A DNA stretch of 64,000 nucleotides from Microbotryum silenes-acaulis (taxonomy: Eukaryota > Basidiomycota > Microbotryomycetes > Microbotryales > Microbotryaceae). The notes beneath the pieces were generated by a model. It saw nothing but the letters and a program-made list of their open reading frames with translations, was not told the DNA's origin and ran no database searches. The first letter of the stretch is position 1. Each line of letters starts with the position of its first letter. The position numbers were made by a program, and so were the translations under genes. Positions 45,631-57,195 of this stretch are shown one piece after another. The stretch spans positions 186,001 to 250,000 of the forward strand of contig QPFY01000016.1 in the NCBI GenBank assembly GCA_003665825.1, given 5' to 3'.

Positions 45631-46789
45631 TCACGGCGGCAAAGGAACCGAAACGAGATCGCCGTCCTGCACAGGGAGAGGACGAAGGGTCAATGATGTC
45701 CTGCTATTGAGATCCCTTCGATTAGCTTACGAATAACTCGATGAACTGGGGGATGGTGGGGAAGTGATGCCATGGCGAGGAGCAACGGTCAGCTTGGCTG
45801 GCCACCCCTTTCTAGAAGAAAGATATTGGCCTCACCTGCTCGTTCAGGGTGCGGACTTTGGGACCCGCAAATCTACGATAGAGGTCGACATAGTGAGCGG
45901 ACTCTTTCTCTGCGAAACAAAGATAGCACACAACAACCCACCTTCGATACTCTTCCAATATACTAGCCAGATTCCACCTTTGCAGCTTCCTGAAAATACC
46001 CACGACCTATCCCAGCCCAGCCATTGGGAGAATCAGTTCGGTTGAGCTCTGCCCAAGCTCCGATCAAGCAAAAGATCAAACTGACCGTTCCGGTCCTATG
46101 CCTACCCAAGTTGCACATGACCATCAAGGGGGCATTTGCAGGGTTGAGAACGAGGTCGAGCGCTTGGAGGACGACTTCTTCGGTGATGGGGTCGTAGTTG
46201 ACCGCGTTCTCTACGCCGAGGTGATACAGCTTGATGCCTTGGTCATCGAGGAAGGTGAGGCTGTGGGGGATGCAAGACCTACTGATTAGCTGGTAGTGTA
46301 AGTTTTCGATGTCGGTGTACTTGCAATCTCGGATTCGGATCCTCGGGCGCCAACCAAATGATGGACTTGAGCGCGAGTTTCTCCAAAAACGGAAAATTCA
46401 GTTCCGAGGGTTGACCTGAGGCGGCAAAGTCTAGCTTAGTTGGGCCAAGATCGGATCGCCCATATCGCTTGATTCGATGCCTGACCTGATCTATAGAGCG
46501 AATCCTCGACCATGCCGAAATTTGGCGGAGGGATGAGCACCCTTCCCGAAGGCCGGACCTGACGAACCAAGACTCGCACGGGCGGTTCCTCGGCCTGGAC
46601 TGGGGGAGGGGAGATGTGGCGGGACATGGGGGAGGAAGTAGAGGTGGTGGGGGTCGCGTCTTGGGCCAAAGGGGATGTAGCAAGCTTGAGCGGGGTCGAG
46701 GTGGGGGTCGGAGTGGGCGAGCGCAGGCACGAGCTCGGCGGGGATGGAGCGGAGGCTTCAGCGACCTGGGCGAGGCACGGGGTAGCCAT
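45631..46789 (-). CDS. OCA1: atypical dual-specificity phosphatase, Oca1/Siw14 family
   Basis: Seven exons (46486-46789, 46325-46415, 46086-46260, 45942-46006, 45836-45872, 45731-45745, 45631-45666), 240 residues. After a Pro/Thr-rich leader come PPPNFGMVEDSLYRSGQ, LKSIIWLAPEDPNPR, DQGIKLYHLGVENAVNYDPI and the P-loop MCNLGRHRTGT (CX5R, catalytic Cys and Arg). FRKLQRWNLASILEEYRRFA, VRTLNEQFIELF and DGDLVSVPLPP follow. This is the yeast Oca1/Siw14 group of atypical protein-tyrosine phosphatases; Siw14 hydrolyses inositol pyrophosphates. CNLGRHRTG is closest to Oca1, so the symbol is provisional. Intron 2 uses a GC donor (GCAAGT) and exon 6 is only 15 bp. It is divergent from the rhomboid gene across 236 bp. 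Confidence 0.87.
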
Positions 46790-47025
46790 CCTGAAACGGA
46801 CAGGGTCTGATCAGGCGCGCGTATTGGGTGAGGGGCGGGGAAGAGAAAGGTACGAGCACGGACGAGGCAACGAGAGACAACAAGAGGCGCAACAGCTCAA
46901 TCGACGTCCATCGTCGATGCGCGGTGCTTCTCTCACCTTCTCCCTCTTTCCTCTTCTTTCCTCTGGCCGCTTTCCTCGACTGGACTCCGCCGTACCCGCT
47001 TTAGCTCGCGTCACCGAAGCCCGAC
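46790..47025. promoter_or_regulatory. 236-bp divergent promoter region
   Basis: Separates the starts of the phosphatase (minus) and mitochondrial rhomboid (plus) genes. CT-rich on the plus strand just before the rhomboid ATG (CTTCTCTCACCTTCTCCCTC). Inferred shared promoter; no individual element identified. Confidence 0.5.
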
Positions 47026-48287
47026 ATGTCTCGAAGGTTGCTTGTCGCACCTCGGCTGTGGACATCGTGTCGCACAGAAGCTACATCGTTCGCCTTCCGT
47101 GGCAATCCGACCCGGAATCAACTCGCGATCGGCCAGGACCAGCGTCATCTTTATGCCTCCTCAAGCAGCACAGCAAGCTTCGTCTCGCGGATTGCAGGTG
47201 GAACAACATTCAATCCACCCAATACAACGGCACATGCATTTTCCGGGCTACGGACTGCGTTCCAGCGGCCATCGTCATTGCCGGGCGCCCCGTCGACGTC
47301 ACCCCCACATGCCTCGTCCCCGATCCTACGTCGGCTATTGCACTCGTCTCGCACCTCGCACGGCCCACGCTTCTACTACCCTTCCTCGCAATCACCCCGC
47401 TCCCACCCACGCTCGTCCTCTCTCGTGGCGCGGCTGAACTCGTTCTCGCCCAATACGGTCCTGTACGCCTTGATCGCGCTCAATGTCGCCGTCTTCCTCG
47501 CGTGGCAGTACGCCCACCAGGTCTACCAGCAGTACCGCGATCCTTCCTTGCTCAGGAACTTGCAGAACAACTTCACCACCAGCTGGAGGAACATCACCCA
47601 GGGCAGGGTATGGTGTTTGCTGACCAGTTGTTTCAGTCATGAGGGCACAGGTGCGTGGCTCAGATCAGATACCGGGTCGTAGACAAGACACTGACCACTT
47701 TTGGATATCGATCCTCAGGGCATATCTTGATGAATCTTTTTTCGTACGTTGAGGTCGTCAACCATCGTGCAGCTGGAGAGATCCTGACCGCACGTGAAAA
47801 TCCTGCCTCCGCAGCCTCTACTTTATGGGACCCCCGGTGATGATGATGCTCGGCAACGCCGGATTCCTTTCCTTGTACCTCTTCTCCGTAAGTTTCCAGC
47901 TATCTTGCCCCGTAAGCTCCACCACTGACTCTGAGGCCCCAATTTCCCTATCCAACTGACTCGTAGGGCGCCGTCGCGTCCTTGACCTCGCTCCTCTTCT
48001 CCCGTCTCTCCCTTCCTCAATCGCAATCGCTCGCCTACTCGGCCCACGGTGCCTCAGGAGCCATCTACGGCTGTCTATCCTTCTTCGCCGCGGCGTACCC
48101 TCGAACGACCTTCCTCCTCTTCTTCGTCGTCCCCGTCCCCGCCTGGGCTTGCGTGGCCGGTATCTTGGGTTGGGATTTGTATGGCGCTTTGGGTAGGAGA
48201 GGGGGTACGACCGATTCGGCGGGGCATGTGGGCGGCGTGGTGGCGGGGTTGATGTGGTTTACTTTGTTGAGGGGTCGATTTAGGTAG
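47026..48287 (+). CDS. PCP1: mitochondrial rhomboid protease
   Basis: Four exons (47026-47650, 47719-47743, 47815-47887, 47967-48287), 347 residues. A basic, Ser/Arg-rich mitochondrial presequence of about 130 residues precedes a first helix (TVLYALIALNVAVFLAW). The rhomboid core follows: CLLTSCFSHEGTGHILMNLF, FMGPPVMMMLGNAGFLSLYL, the catalytic Ser in AHGASGAIYG, and the catalytic His in AGHVGGVVAG. This Pcp1/Rbd1/PARL type cleaves Mgm1/OPA1-like and other inner-membrane proteins. One membrane segment precedes the six-helix core, as expected for PARL types. Exon 2 is 25 bp, using donor GTACGT. Confident. Confidence 0.92.
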
Positions 48288-48709
48288 ATAGAAGGCGGTC
48301 TTGGGTTGACAGAGGGAGAGTTGAGGAGCGACACCGGATGGAGCTCTAGCCCCGGTCTGAGAATCTTGCCTGGCCCCAAGAGGAGAATAGGATGGCGGTA
48401 ACCCTGATTGAGAGAGCGTCTTTAGTTTGTAGAAAATTAGGAATGTTTCTATATGACCCAGCCTCTTTTTTCGAGGAGTTTGATCGTAAATAGGGTTCGG
48501 ATTCCGGCGGCCACATCGCGCGCACCCTCGCCGAAAGCACCACGCTGCACCACGAGCTACCACGAGCTACCACGAGGTCGACCTCCGTCGTCTGCCCGGC
48601 TGCACGGGGGCTTATCTTTCCCCTTCCAACCGTCCGTCTCCCCCACCCGCCTACCCCACCATAGTGCACAGCGTAACAGACGACCCAAACCTCCCTCACT
48701 AAAATCCCG
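48288..48709. other. intergenic, nothing recognised
   Basis: About 420 bp: terminator side of the rhomboid gene and promoter of the CLPTM1 gene; the imperfect tandem CACCACGAGCTAC at 48549-48572 is the only repeat seen. Confidence 0.4.
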
Positions 48710-49287
48710 ATGGCCGACTCATCCACACCCGCTGCGAGCGGCGGAGGTGGAGCTCCAGGCGCAGGAGCAGGTGCTGTCGGAGCCACAGCAGGCGATCCAA
48801 GACGACGAGAACCAGCCACAGCACCGGGTTTCTTTGATAATCCGATCGTCAAGTCTTTGGCGCAGGCTTATATGGTCTACATCGTCGTGAATTGGGGTCG
48901 TGAGTAACACACCTCAGCAAGGCTGGCTCGTTTATGGCCCGGTGTAACGGAAGGGAGGGATGCTGATGCCTTGTTCGACTTCAAACCCTGATGATGACAG
49001 TACGATACCTCCCCGGAACAAGTCAACATGCCACCGCGAACGGGATCAAACCTTTGGTACCTCCAGCCTCCGGAGGTGCAGCTTCCTTGGTGCCCGGAGG
49101 TGGTGCTCGGTCCAATCCTGTCAAAGTTGGCGATCAAGGCACCGTCACTTCGACGACGAAAGGTGCTCGGTTCGGTGCAGGCGGTTCTTTGGAGACGTTG
49201 GTAGCCGTTTGGGAGGAAGGCTCTTTGCTCGTCAGTTTATACTTCAAGAGGCGCAGATTCAAGCCTGCTCGGCAAGCGTGTAGCTCA

Positions 49288-49328
<41 letters not shown>

Positions 49329-51486
49329 CTCTTGCTCTTCCTATAGGACGTCATCGCTCGGTTATCAACCTCTCTTGATGGTGAAGCATCGACCGACGGA
49401 GCAGTTCTACCCGAGGTCAAATGGGATGGAATACCGTACGCTCCAGGATGGGAGACCAAGGTCTTTGAGTCAGAGTTCGAAGTGCCCAAGGTACGTCGTC
49501 CGACCCAAGCTCATTCGCAAGCTACCTGATGTGCGTTACTGATTGAATGACGAGTGTTCGAGTAGAGTGTTCAACATAACGCTTCGCTCTATTTGGATGT
49601 TTTCGTCACTCGGGCCGATGCGGGCGTCGATCAAGAGCAGAGGTTGCATGTTCGGAAACGTGAGTGCTCTTCATACACAGGTCCGAGAGAGGAGAGATCG
49701 ATCAAGTACTGATCAGATCACTTATTTCAAACTCGATCTCTCTCAGTCCTCACACGTTACATGCCGCTTCGCAAAGTGCGCCACGCCAAAAAACTGATCG
49801 GATCCTCAAAACCGACCGAAGAGGAATTGGCGATCGAAGCGATCGAAATCGAACGCGAGAAGAACGAGGTCAAACCCATTGTCTCCTATTACCACCCCAA
49901 CGTCACTTTAGAGCTCGTCACGGGATCGGGCAACCTCGCGTACACGAAACTGCCTGATCCTTTGAAGGTACACGTCAAAAAGGCTGGAGAGAGCAAGGAT
50001 GAGGCGGGGAATGGGTACATGTACCCTATCCTGTGGGCGAACGATTTTTGGTTGATGAAGGAACATATGCAGCCGATCAACGAATCGACGAGGTCAGTGA
50101 ATGAGATGGACGGAAAGTGTTTCTGCGAGACGGACAGATCAATCCTGACTTTTTTCCGTCTTTCGCTTTACTCAGTCGCCTCCCTATCCGTATCGAACTC
50201 AAGCCGATTAGTCATTTCAAGTGGACCATCTTTGCCACGCTGGAAGACTCGATGGCCAAGTCGAGTCAATCTGCCGCACCGGGGACCGGCGATGCGTTTG
50301 ATGTCATCAAGAGGATCTTCGGCAAGTGACAACTCGAGCTGTTAGGATGATTTTCAGAACAGAACGTCTAACAGTACGGTGTCTCGTTTGCAGTCGAGGG
50401 CAACCCTTACATGCTGATCGCGACGATCGTGTGCTCGATCCTACATATGGTCTTCGAGTTCCTCGCCTTCACCTCGGACGTCAAGCACTGGCGCTCCAAG
50501 AAGGATCTCGTCGGCGCCTCGGTCAACACCATCATCACCAACGTCGTCGTGCAACTCATCATCCTCCTCTATCTAATGGATCACAACGAAGATACCTCGA
50601 ACGTTATCCTCTTGACTCAAGGCTTGGGTCTGGCGGTCGAAGCCTGGAAGATCACCAAAGCCGTCGACATCTCTTTCGTCCCCCAAACCGCCGGTGGTGT
50701 CTTGCCTTACAAACTCCTCATCAAGGACAAGCACGTTCTCTCGGAGGAGGAGAAGCGCACACAGGAATACGATCGCCTCGCATTCCGCATCGTAGGTTAC
50801 GCGACTGTACCCTGCCTCATCGCGTACACGCTTTACTCGCTCTACTACAACGAACATAAAGGATGGTACTCGTTCTGCATCACCACTGCCGTATCGTTCG
50901 TCTATGCGTTTGGTTTCGTGCAATTGGTGCCGCAGTTGATCATCAATTACAAGTTGAAGAGTGTGGCGCATCTACCGATGAAGTCGATGGCGTACAAGTT
51001 CTTTGGGACGATCATTGATGATTTGGCAGCTTTCGTCGTTAAACAACCTTTGGTGAGTCGATGCACTGACGGACAAACGCGGATAGGGACGCTTGACTTT
51101 AATGCTCACCTTTCGATCGATTTTGCCCCCCCCCCTCCAGTTCCACCGCCTCGCCGTTTTCCGAGATGACGTCGTCTTCCTCGTCCTCCTCGTAAGTTCA
51201 AAAAGCCACGAAGCGGAGGACCTTATGATCCCTGCTCTCTGCTCGCGCCTTTCGTTCGTGTTGTGTTGACACGCATCGCGCACCCCTTTTCTGAAATCGC
51301 CCACAGTACCAAATGTACATCTACCGCGTCGACCCGACCCGAGCGAACGAATACGGTCAAAAATTGACCGAGGAGGAAGCCAAGAGGTTGTTGGAGGAGA
51401 AGAAGAAGGAGGAGGTGGAGGCCGCGAAAGGGGAGGGGGTGAAGGAGGTGAAGGAAGTGTCGGCAGAGGAGAGGAAGAAACAATAG
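48710..51486 (+). CDS. CLPTM1-family ER membrane protein
   Basis: Nine exons (48710-48899, 49001-49230, 49347-49490, 49566-49659, 49747-50092, 50176-50321, 50394-51052, 51141-51191, 51307-51486), 679 residues. A Gly/Ala-rich start and a short hydrophobic stretch precede the luminal domain (VSYYHPNVTLELVTGSGN, HFKWTIFATLEDSM). The conserved helices IATIVCSILHMVFEFLAF and SDVKHWRSKKDLVGASVNT follow. Then come VEAWKITKAVDISF, YATVPCLIAYTLYSLYY, SFVYAFGFVQLVPQLIINYK, SVAHLPMKSMAYKFFGTIID and DDVVFLVLLYQMYIYRVDPT, and a charged tail with a coiled-coil look. CLPTM1 proteins are ER multipass proteins, one member of which scrambles lipids. Intron 6 has a GC donor (GCAAGT); intron 2 contains a (CT)n microsatellite. 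Confidence 0.92.
49292..49325. repeat. (CT)n microsatellite in intron of CLPTM1 gene
   Basis: About 17 CT units in the pyrimidine tract upstream of the exon 3 acceptor (CTATAG at 49341-49346). Length variation here could affect splicing. Confidence 0.9.
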
Positions 51487-51752
51487 AGGGTGATGAGGGA
51501 GCCGATGTAAAAGTGTATATTAATACTTGGGATTTTCTTGTTCTCGGAAATGACACAAAGTTGACCTGTTTGCGTCAGTCAGATTTTTCGTTTGAATTTG
51601 GCGACATTCGGGATCATTTGAGGATGTACGGGTGGCGAGTCTCTGAAACTCCTTTAGCCTGACTCGTGAGGAAACCACCGATGCATACGCCACAAATCGC
51701 CAATTCATTACATACTGAATACAGGGCCAAAATTCCTGCGACGTGTCAACTA

Positions 51753-54010
51753 CTAGGCACTCCCTGCGGAAGCAGGACCTCTCATCGTTGCGCATTGATC
51801 GAGCATGACTTGGGGAGGGTTCGGGATCTGGCTGGGTTGAACGAGCCATTGCATAGCCAGTCCTGCGGCCATATGCCACGACAGATGACAATGTAATATC
51901 CACATTCCCGGGTTGTCTGCCACAAAACGAAGGACCGTCCAGGTGTACGCGCTCAAAAGGGTCGTATCGCGGTAAAGCGGGTTCGCATTGTTCAAGGTTT
52001 GATTCTGGTATCGGCCGTTGCCGGACCCGACGATCCAAAACTTGTTGCCGTGGAGATGGAAGGGGTGATCGCCGTCGTCGTAGTTGTTGATGATGATGTC
52101 AACGACCTGTGGCAGCTGCTTCGAACCCGTTCCCAACTCTGGAACGGTGACGATGAGCTGGGAGTCATTGTAGGTTTTGGCGCCCGTGGTAGTGAAGCCA
52201 AGTCCGGAGAACATGCTTGCTTGGCCTTGCAAAGGTGACCAAGAAGTCGAGTTGACGAACGATCGCCAGACACCGCTCGGAGTCTCTTGCATCGAAACGC
52301 TGACGAGATAGCTGACGGTAGCATTGGGAGCGGTCACATAGACCGCAGGTACCAGAGACGTGACATCCATATCCGAGGTCGAATTCGTACCGGATCCGGG
52401 ATCGAGGTTTATTAGAGCGGAGTTGGGCAGCGCATCGTCCGCCGCACCATAGCGAATCACTGCGAGCTGATTGTATTGACCGTCGGGTTGGACGTACTGT
52501 CAGGTGCGAATGGGACGTTGCCATCAGCGGTGAGAAGCAAGCCTCAGAGAATTCTTCGCTGTTCATCGCAACTCACCGTGTAGGAGTCTTGTGAGACCAG
52601 CGATCGCATCCAGTAGGCGCCAGGAGCTCTGTTCGTCGTTAAAAGGACAGAGTATCTCTGTGCGACTTCAATGTCGAGTCCGGTAACATTGTAGGGGACG
52701 ATAGGGGTGCCATCGGCTTCGATGACCGTCAAAACATGGTTGTCGACGGAAAATCTGACTGCGGAGAAGGACCCCGAGTTGACCAAACGGAGTCGGTACG
52801 TCTTGCCTGGTGCGAGGGTATAGTTCGCATACAAGGCGTTGGTCGATCCCCACTGCCCGACTCCGTTGATGGTTCCAGAGTCAGGAACGGGCTCGTCTCC
52901 CTGTGCCGCCCCCGTGTCGCCTTGGCCTGTGATGCCAGGAGCGGAAAGGTACAGCTTCAATAGGTCGGTGGAGAAGGTGTGGTCTGGCGGTACGGTCCGA
53001 GTCAGTCTTTGAAAGCTAACCATGCGAATCCCCTGGTCCGGATTAGTCTCACAAAGGTCGTTCATCTGCACCACCACTTCTCCATCGGACGCCGGTGCTG
53101 TCTCGTTCGTGCCGTGAATAATGAGCGCGCCGGCAATACCGTCGGTGTACTGCGTCGAGTAGTGAGAGTGCCACCACGTCGTGCCGAAGAAGTCCCCGAG
53201 AGTGAAGTTGTAGACCAAGGACTCTCCGGGCGGAATGCCGCACTGCAAAAGATGCCACGGTGTCAGATGGGTCCGAGGATCAGCGTTGAGTCTGGCATGG
53301 ACCGAATAGAACCGGTCGGCTGTTTAGTTGACAAGAGTACGCGTTGACTGACCTGCGTGACGGCTGCAGTGCCGTCATAGAAAGGGGTCAAGGGTTGGAA
53401 AAGACCGTGCCTGACATCAAGAGAGGGAGCGCAGCATCCGAGTCAGTCCTCGCCTTGAATACGAGTTCTCTGCAGCCCCACCAACTCACCAATGAATGGC
53501 GGTGGGGTTCGGGAGCTTGTTCGTGACATTGACGACGATGCGGTCGCCTTGATTTGCTTCGATAGTAGGGCCGGGGAACACACCGTTGACGACGAGCATC
53601 TTCTTCGAGAAGCCGTCCGGTGAACCCATTCGCTCTTCGACGACGAACTGGTAGGTTCGAGTTTGCGCCGGTTCTGACCTCATCGCGGCAGCACCGCGCA
53701 GAACGAAGTTGCTGGACGGCTGTTGCATCACCGCCGACAACGCCGAGGTTGACGAGTTTGATGTCCCATTCGCTGCAGTGGGAGTAGTCGAAATGGAATT
53801 GGAGTGGTGATGTTCCCTCAGACCAAGTCCCAGTCCGAGTCCCAACGCCACAGCAAGCAACACCAAGGCTGCCGCTGACACGACAATCAGACCACGACGC
53901 CGGCCGGACGACTTGACACCGGCCGAGCTATAGGCGACTGCCTCAGGCTCGCCATCCGACTCGGCGTGTTTCTTATCCGACTCGTTCACGTTGTCGTACT
54001 CATTCCGCAT
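51753..54010 (-). CDS. multicopper oxidase with N-terminal membrane anchor
   Basis: Four exons (53490-54010, 53353-53410, 52577-53242, 51753-52496), 662 residues. Instead of a signal peptide it begins with a charged tail of about 38 residues (YDNVNESDKKHAESD...) and a membrane helix near 41-65 (LIVVSAAALVLLAVALGLGL), i.e. type II topology. The cupredoxin domains carry all copper motifs: IHWHGL, WWHSHYSTQYTDG, HPFHLHG and HCHLSWHMAAGLAM, giving T1 and trinuclear centres. Many N-glycosylation sites. The axial T1 ligand position is Met. Laccase-like versus ferroxidase activity cannot be decided; the acidic residues of Fet3-type iron oxidation are not obvious. It lies tail to tail with the CLPTM1 gene. 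Confidence 0.88.
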
Positions 54011-55299
54011 GCTTCGTCAGGTCGGTCTATCACCAACGCGTCAGTCAGCCGACTCGTTGTATGCCCGGTCGTCGGAAGTACGGTGGCCAGCAAGGCCTCG
54101 AGCTCACACATTCCTACACTTACAGTTCGAGTCCACAAGTTCTCAATATTGATGCGAGAGTCCTGAGACAGGCAAAATCTGATGTAGATACTCGACGACG
54201 GTTCGGTAGGTAGGAACCTGAGCCAGTAGGTAGGTCTTCTTCGCTACTCAAAATTTGAAGAATGGTCTCGTCATACGCCCACCTTCGAACGCCGGAGTCC
54301 ATGCGGACCCAGGCACGGCTCTCTCGAGCTAGCGCGAGGGACCGACGAATGACAATTGACCATCTCTTAGCGCAAGTTCAACACCGAGCACATCTCGCCG
54401 AAGCGATCAAACATAGGCAGATAGATTATTTTATAGCAAGCGGGAGGAAGCTCCAAAAATAGCCTCGCGCGCGCACGTTCGACTCTGCCGACAGCTACGT
54501 TACCGACACGGCTTGAAATTCGGGCAACGTGCGCGAACATCCAGCCTCAGGCCATACAAGGGTGAGTAGGCATTACGCGAGTGACACTTCATAATCTTCT
54601 GGAACATTTCGTGCATTCAGTCCTTTATTAACGCTCTGCAGATGAGAGGTATCCAGGCCGTAACATAACGAGGTCATTCGGTAATACACATTTTCTCCGA
54701 CGGGGATGGGTAGTCGAGAAGGATTTCGCAAGGCAACCGCCGGCGGCGAAGGAGGTCGTCAGCCTCATCGCAGTGCTTCAACCTGCCATACGGCTCGGCG
54801 TTAGCGAAATTTTGAGCACGTTCATCTCGAAATCCTTGCCTCAGACCTGCTGCCGCTTTGGCTTCCAAATGGTTAAGTGTACACGCGCTCTGCTGCGGCG
54901 CGCCGGCCGGAGCGCCGAAGTGTTGAGGCCGGATCGTGCTCGACGCCGCCGCCGCCGGGGGTGGAAACTCAAAACTCCCCATTTTAGTTCCACGTTGCGG
55001 CAAAGCGCTTCTCTGTAGGATATAGCTCAAGCCTGATTGGCCTGTATTTTTAGACTCAATGAAGCCCCCGCCGTGTGTCTTAGTGGATGTGTGTCGCTCC
55101 CAGTGCAGTGGGCGGTCACTATCAGCGGTGATCAGTGTGCCACACTCATTACCACCAGTCGCGGAGATCTGTCGCGGAGAAGAGCCTGAGATCAGCGCAC
55201 AAACTTCCCCTCGCTCTTCTCTTCTTACTCTCTTCTGTCACACCAGAGCTTCCTCAGACACCTGATACAAACGTCAAAGGAGCAGTATCGATACCCAAA
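54011..55299. other. intergenic, divergent promoter area
   Basis: About 1.3 kb between the oxidase (minus) and acid phosphatase (plus) starts. No credible coding frame; a GCC/GCG-rich spot at 54940-54960. Likely holds both promoters. Confidence 0.45.
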
Positions 55300-57195
55300 A
55301 TGCGATCCCCCGTATTGTCCTTCGCCTCCCTCGCCGCCGCCGCCCAGCTCGTTGCGGCCGAGATTTCGACCCCCTTTTCACCGCCGAGCACGTCTCCGAC
55401 GTCGCAGACCACGAACTACACGGGCGCCTCGAACGGCACCTTGACCAACGGTCCCGTTGTTGCGGGAAAGTCTTTTGATCGGTAAGAAAACAAGTTGTAC
55501 GATGAACATTCCCATATTTGCGCATGCGCTGATGAAGTCTTTGCTTGCCTGTCAACAGCTTCATCCAGATCTGGCTCGAAAACACCGACTTCGCCACCGG
55601 TGAGTTTTATACGCCACACCCTTGTAATAGTCGGATATGGGTCGGGCAATGGAAAAGCACAGCCATCATCCCAAGCGGTGCCTGCACACGCTCTACAGGG
55701 TTAAGAGCTGCCGTGCTGACTGCAGAGTCTTCTCGGGGCTATCTTGTGTAACCCAGCTGCGTCTTCTCCCACCTTCCAAAAGTTGGCCGGTGAGGGTGTC
55801 ACGTTGACCTCGTACTACGGTGTCACTCACCCTTCGGAGCCCAACTACATCGCGTACGTCTACATTGCAGCTACCACGACTCGACTGCGCAAACTGATTG
55901 CTGTTCCGTGACCTCGCTCACACCGTGCTCGTCGTGTTATATTCCTTTTACAGCGCTGCAACCGGCGACTTCTTTGGTCTCGACAACGATCAATTCCGTG
56001 CTCTACCCAAGAACGTGTCGACGATCGTCGACTTGCTTGAGGCCAAAAATATCTCATGGGCGTCCTACCAAGAGAACATGCCCTATGATGGGTTTACCGG
56101 CTTCAACTACACCGAACCCAACTACCTCACGGGCAACGCTTCGCAGCACTACACCTACTACGTCCGCAAGTGAGTTTGGTGGCTTAGCTTGCCGCACGCT
56201 CTCGTTCTGGCGACGCGCAGCCCGCAACTTCTGAATGGACGCTGATGCGCCGGAAGCAAACTCGCTTGAAATTTTCCACTAGGCACAACCCTACGATTAT
56301 CTGCAACTCGATCGCTGGCGTCGAATCGAGGGGTCTCCGCCACCGCAACTTCAACGACCTCGCCGCGGATGTCACCGCCGGCAAGGTTCCCCAGTGGGTT
56401 TTCATCACACCCAACCTGGTCAACGATGCCCACGACACCAACATCGACTTCACCTCGGCGTGGCTAGAGTACTTCCTCGTGCCTCTGCTCCAGAACCTCA
56501 ACTTCAACGACAACCGCACGTTGATCTTGCTGACCTTTGACGAGAACGAAACCTACACTATCGCGAACCAGATCTGGACGCTCGCTCTCGGCGGTGCACT
56601 GCCCTCGAGCCTCATGAACAAGACCGATGATAACTACTACACCCACTACTCGAGTCTCAGCACGGTCGAGGCCAACTGGGGTCTCGGCACACTCGGTCGT
56701 GGTGATGCCAACAAGACTATGAACAACGTTTACAGCTGGGTGGCGAACGCGACCAACGTCTCGCTCAACGGCCTCACCGGCAACAGTACTTTGCCCTTGA
56801 CCAATTTGACGGGCGTCTTCCCCGGACCTCTCAACGCCGATCAATGGACCCCCGTGCTTGCGCCTGCTTTCTTGAACGCGACCTCGCCCACGGGCGGCGC
56901 CATCTTTGTCGACGTGTCCGTCGACCGATCGCTCACCTCGTTCACCCCTCTCAACTTGACCGCGCTCGGCGTCTCGACCCCTCAATCAGTCGACCCCGGC
57001 TTTGACTATTCGTCCGGCAAATTAGTCCTCGCCTCGGTCGCGAACGCCACCACCACCTCTTCTTCAGCTCGTGGTACGGCCACCGGCAGCTCAGTGGCTG
57101 CTTCGACGACGACCAAGTCGTCCGCGTCCGGAGCCGAGAAATTGGTGATTCCCGCCACGGGCCTCTTCGTGGCAGCTTTGGCTTTGGTATTGTAA
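55300..57195 (+). CDS. GPI-anchored acid phosphatase (phosphoesterase family)
   Basis: Five exons (55300-55481, 55559-55599, 55757-55853, 55954-56169, 56283-57195), 482 residues. A signal peptide (MRSPVLSFASLAAAAQLVAA) is followed by the metal-binding phosphoesterase motifs: IQIWLENTDF, YGVTHPSEPNYIA, GDFFGLDND, NISWASYQENMPYDGFTGFN, HNPTIICNSI, VFITPNLVNDAHDTN and LLTFDENETY. Around ten sequons, a Ser/Thr-rich linker and a C-terminal hydrophobic tail (LVIPATGLFVAALALVL) indicate a glycosylated GPI-anchored wall or membrane protein. Fungal relatives are phosphate-repressible secreted acid phosphatases that release phosphate from organic esters. The sequence shows no obvious PHO control element. 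Confidence 0.87.

Noticed and set aside
51487..51752. CRISPR, integron or phage features anywhere in the window
   Set aside because: No spaced direct repeats, attC sites or phage genes; gene structure is eukaryotic throughout.
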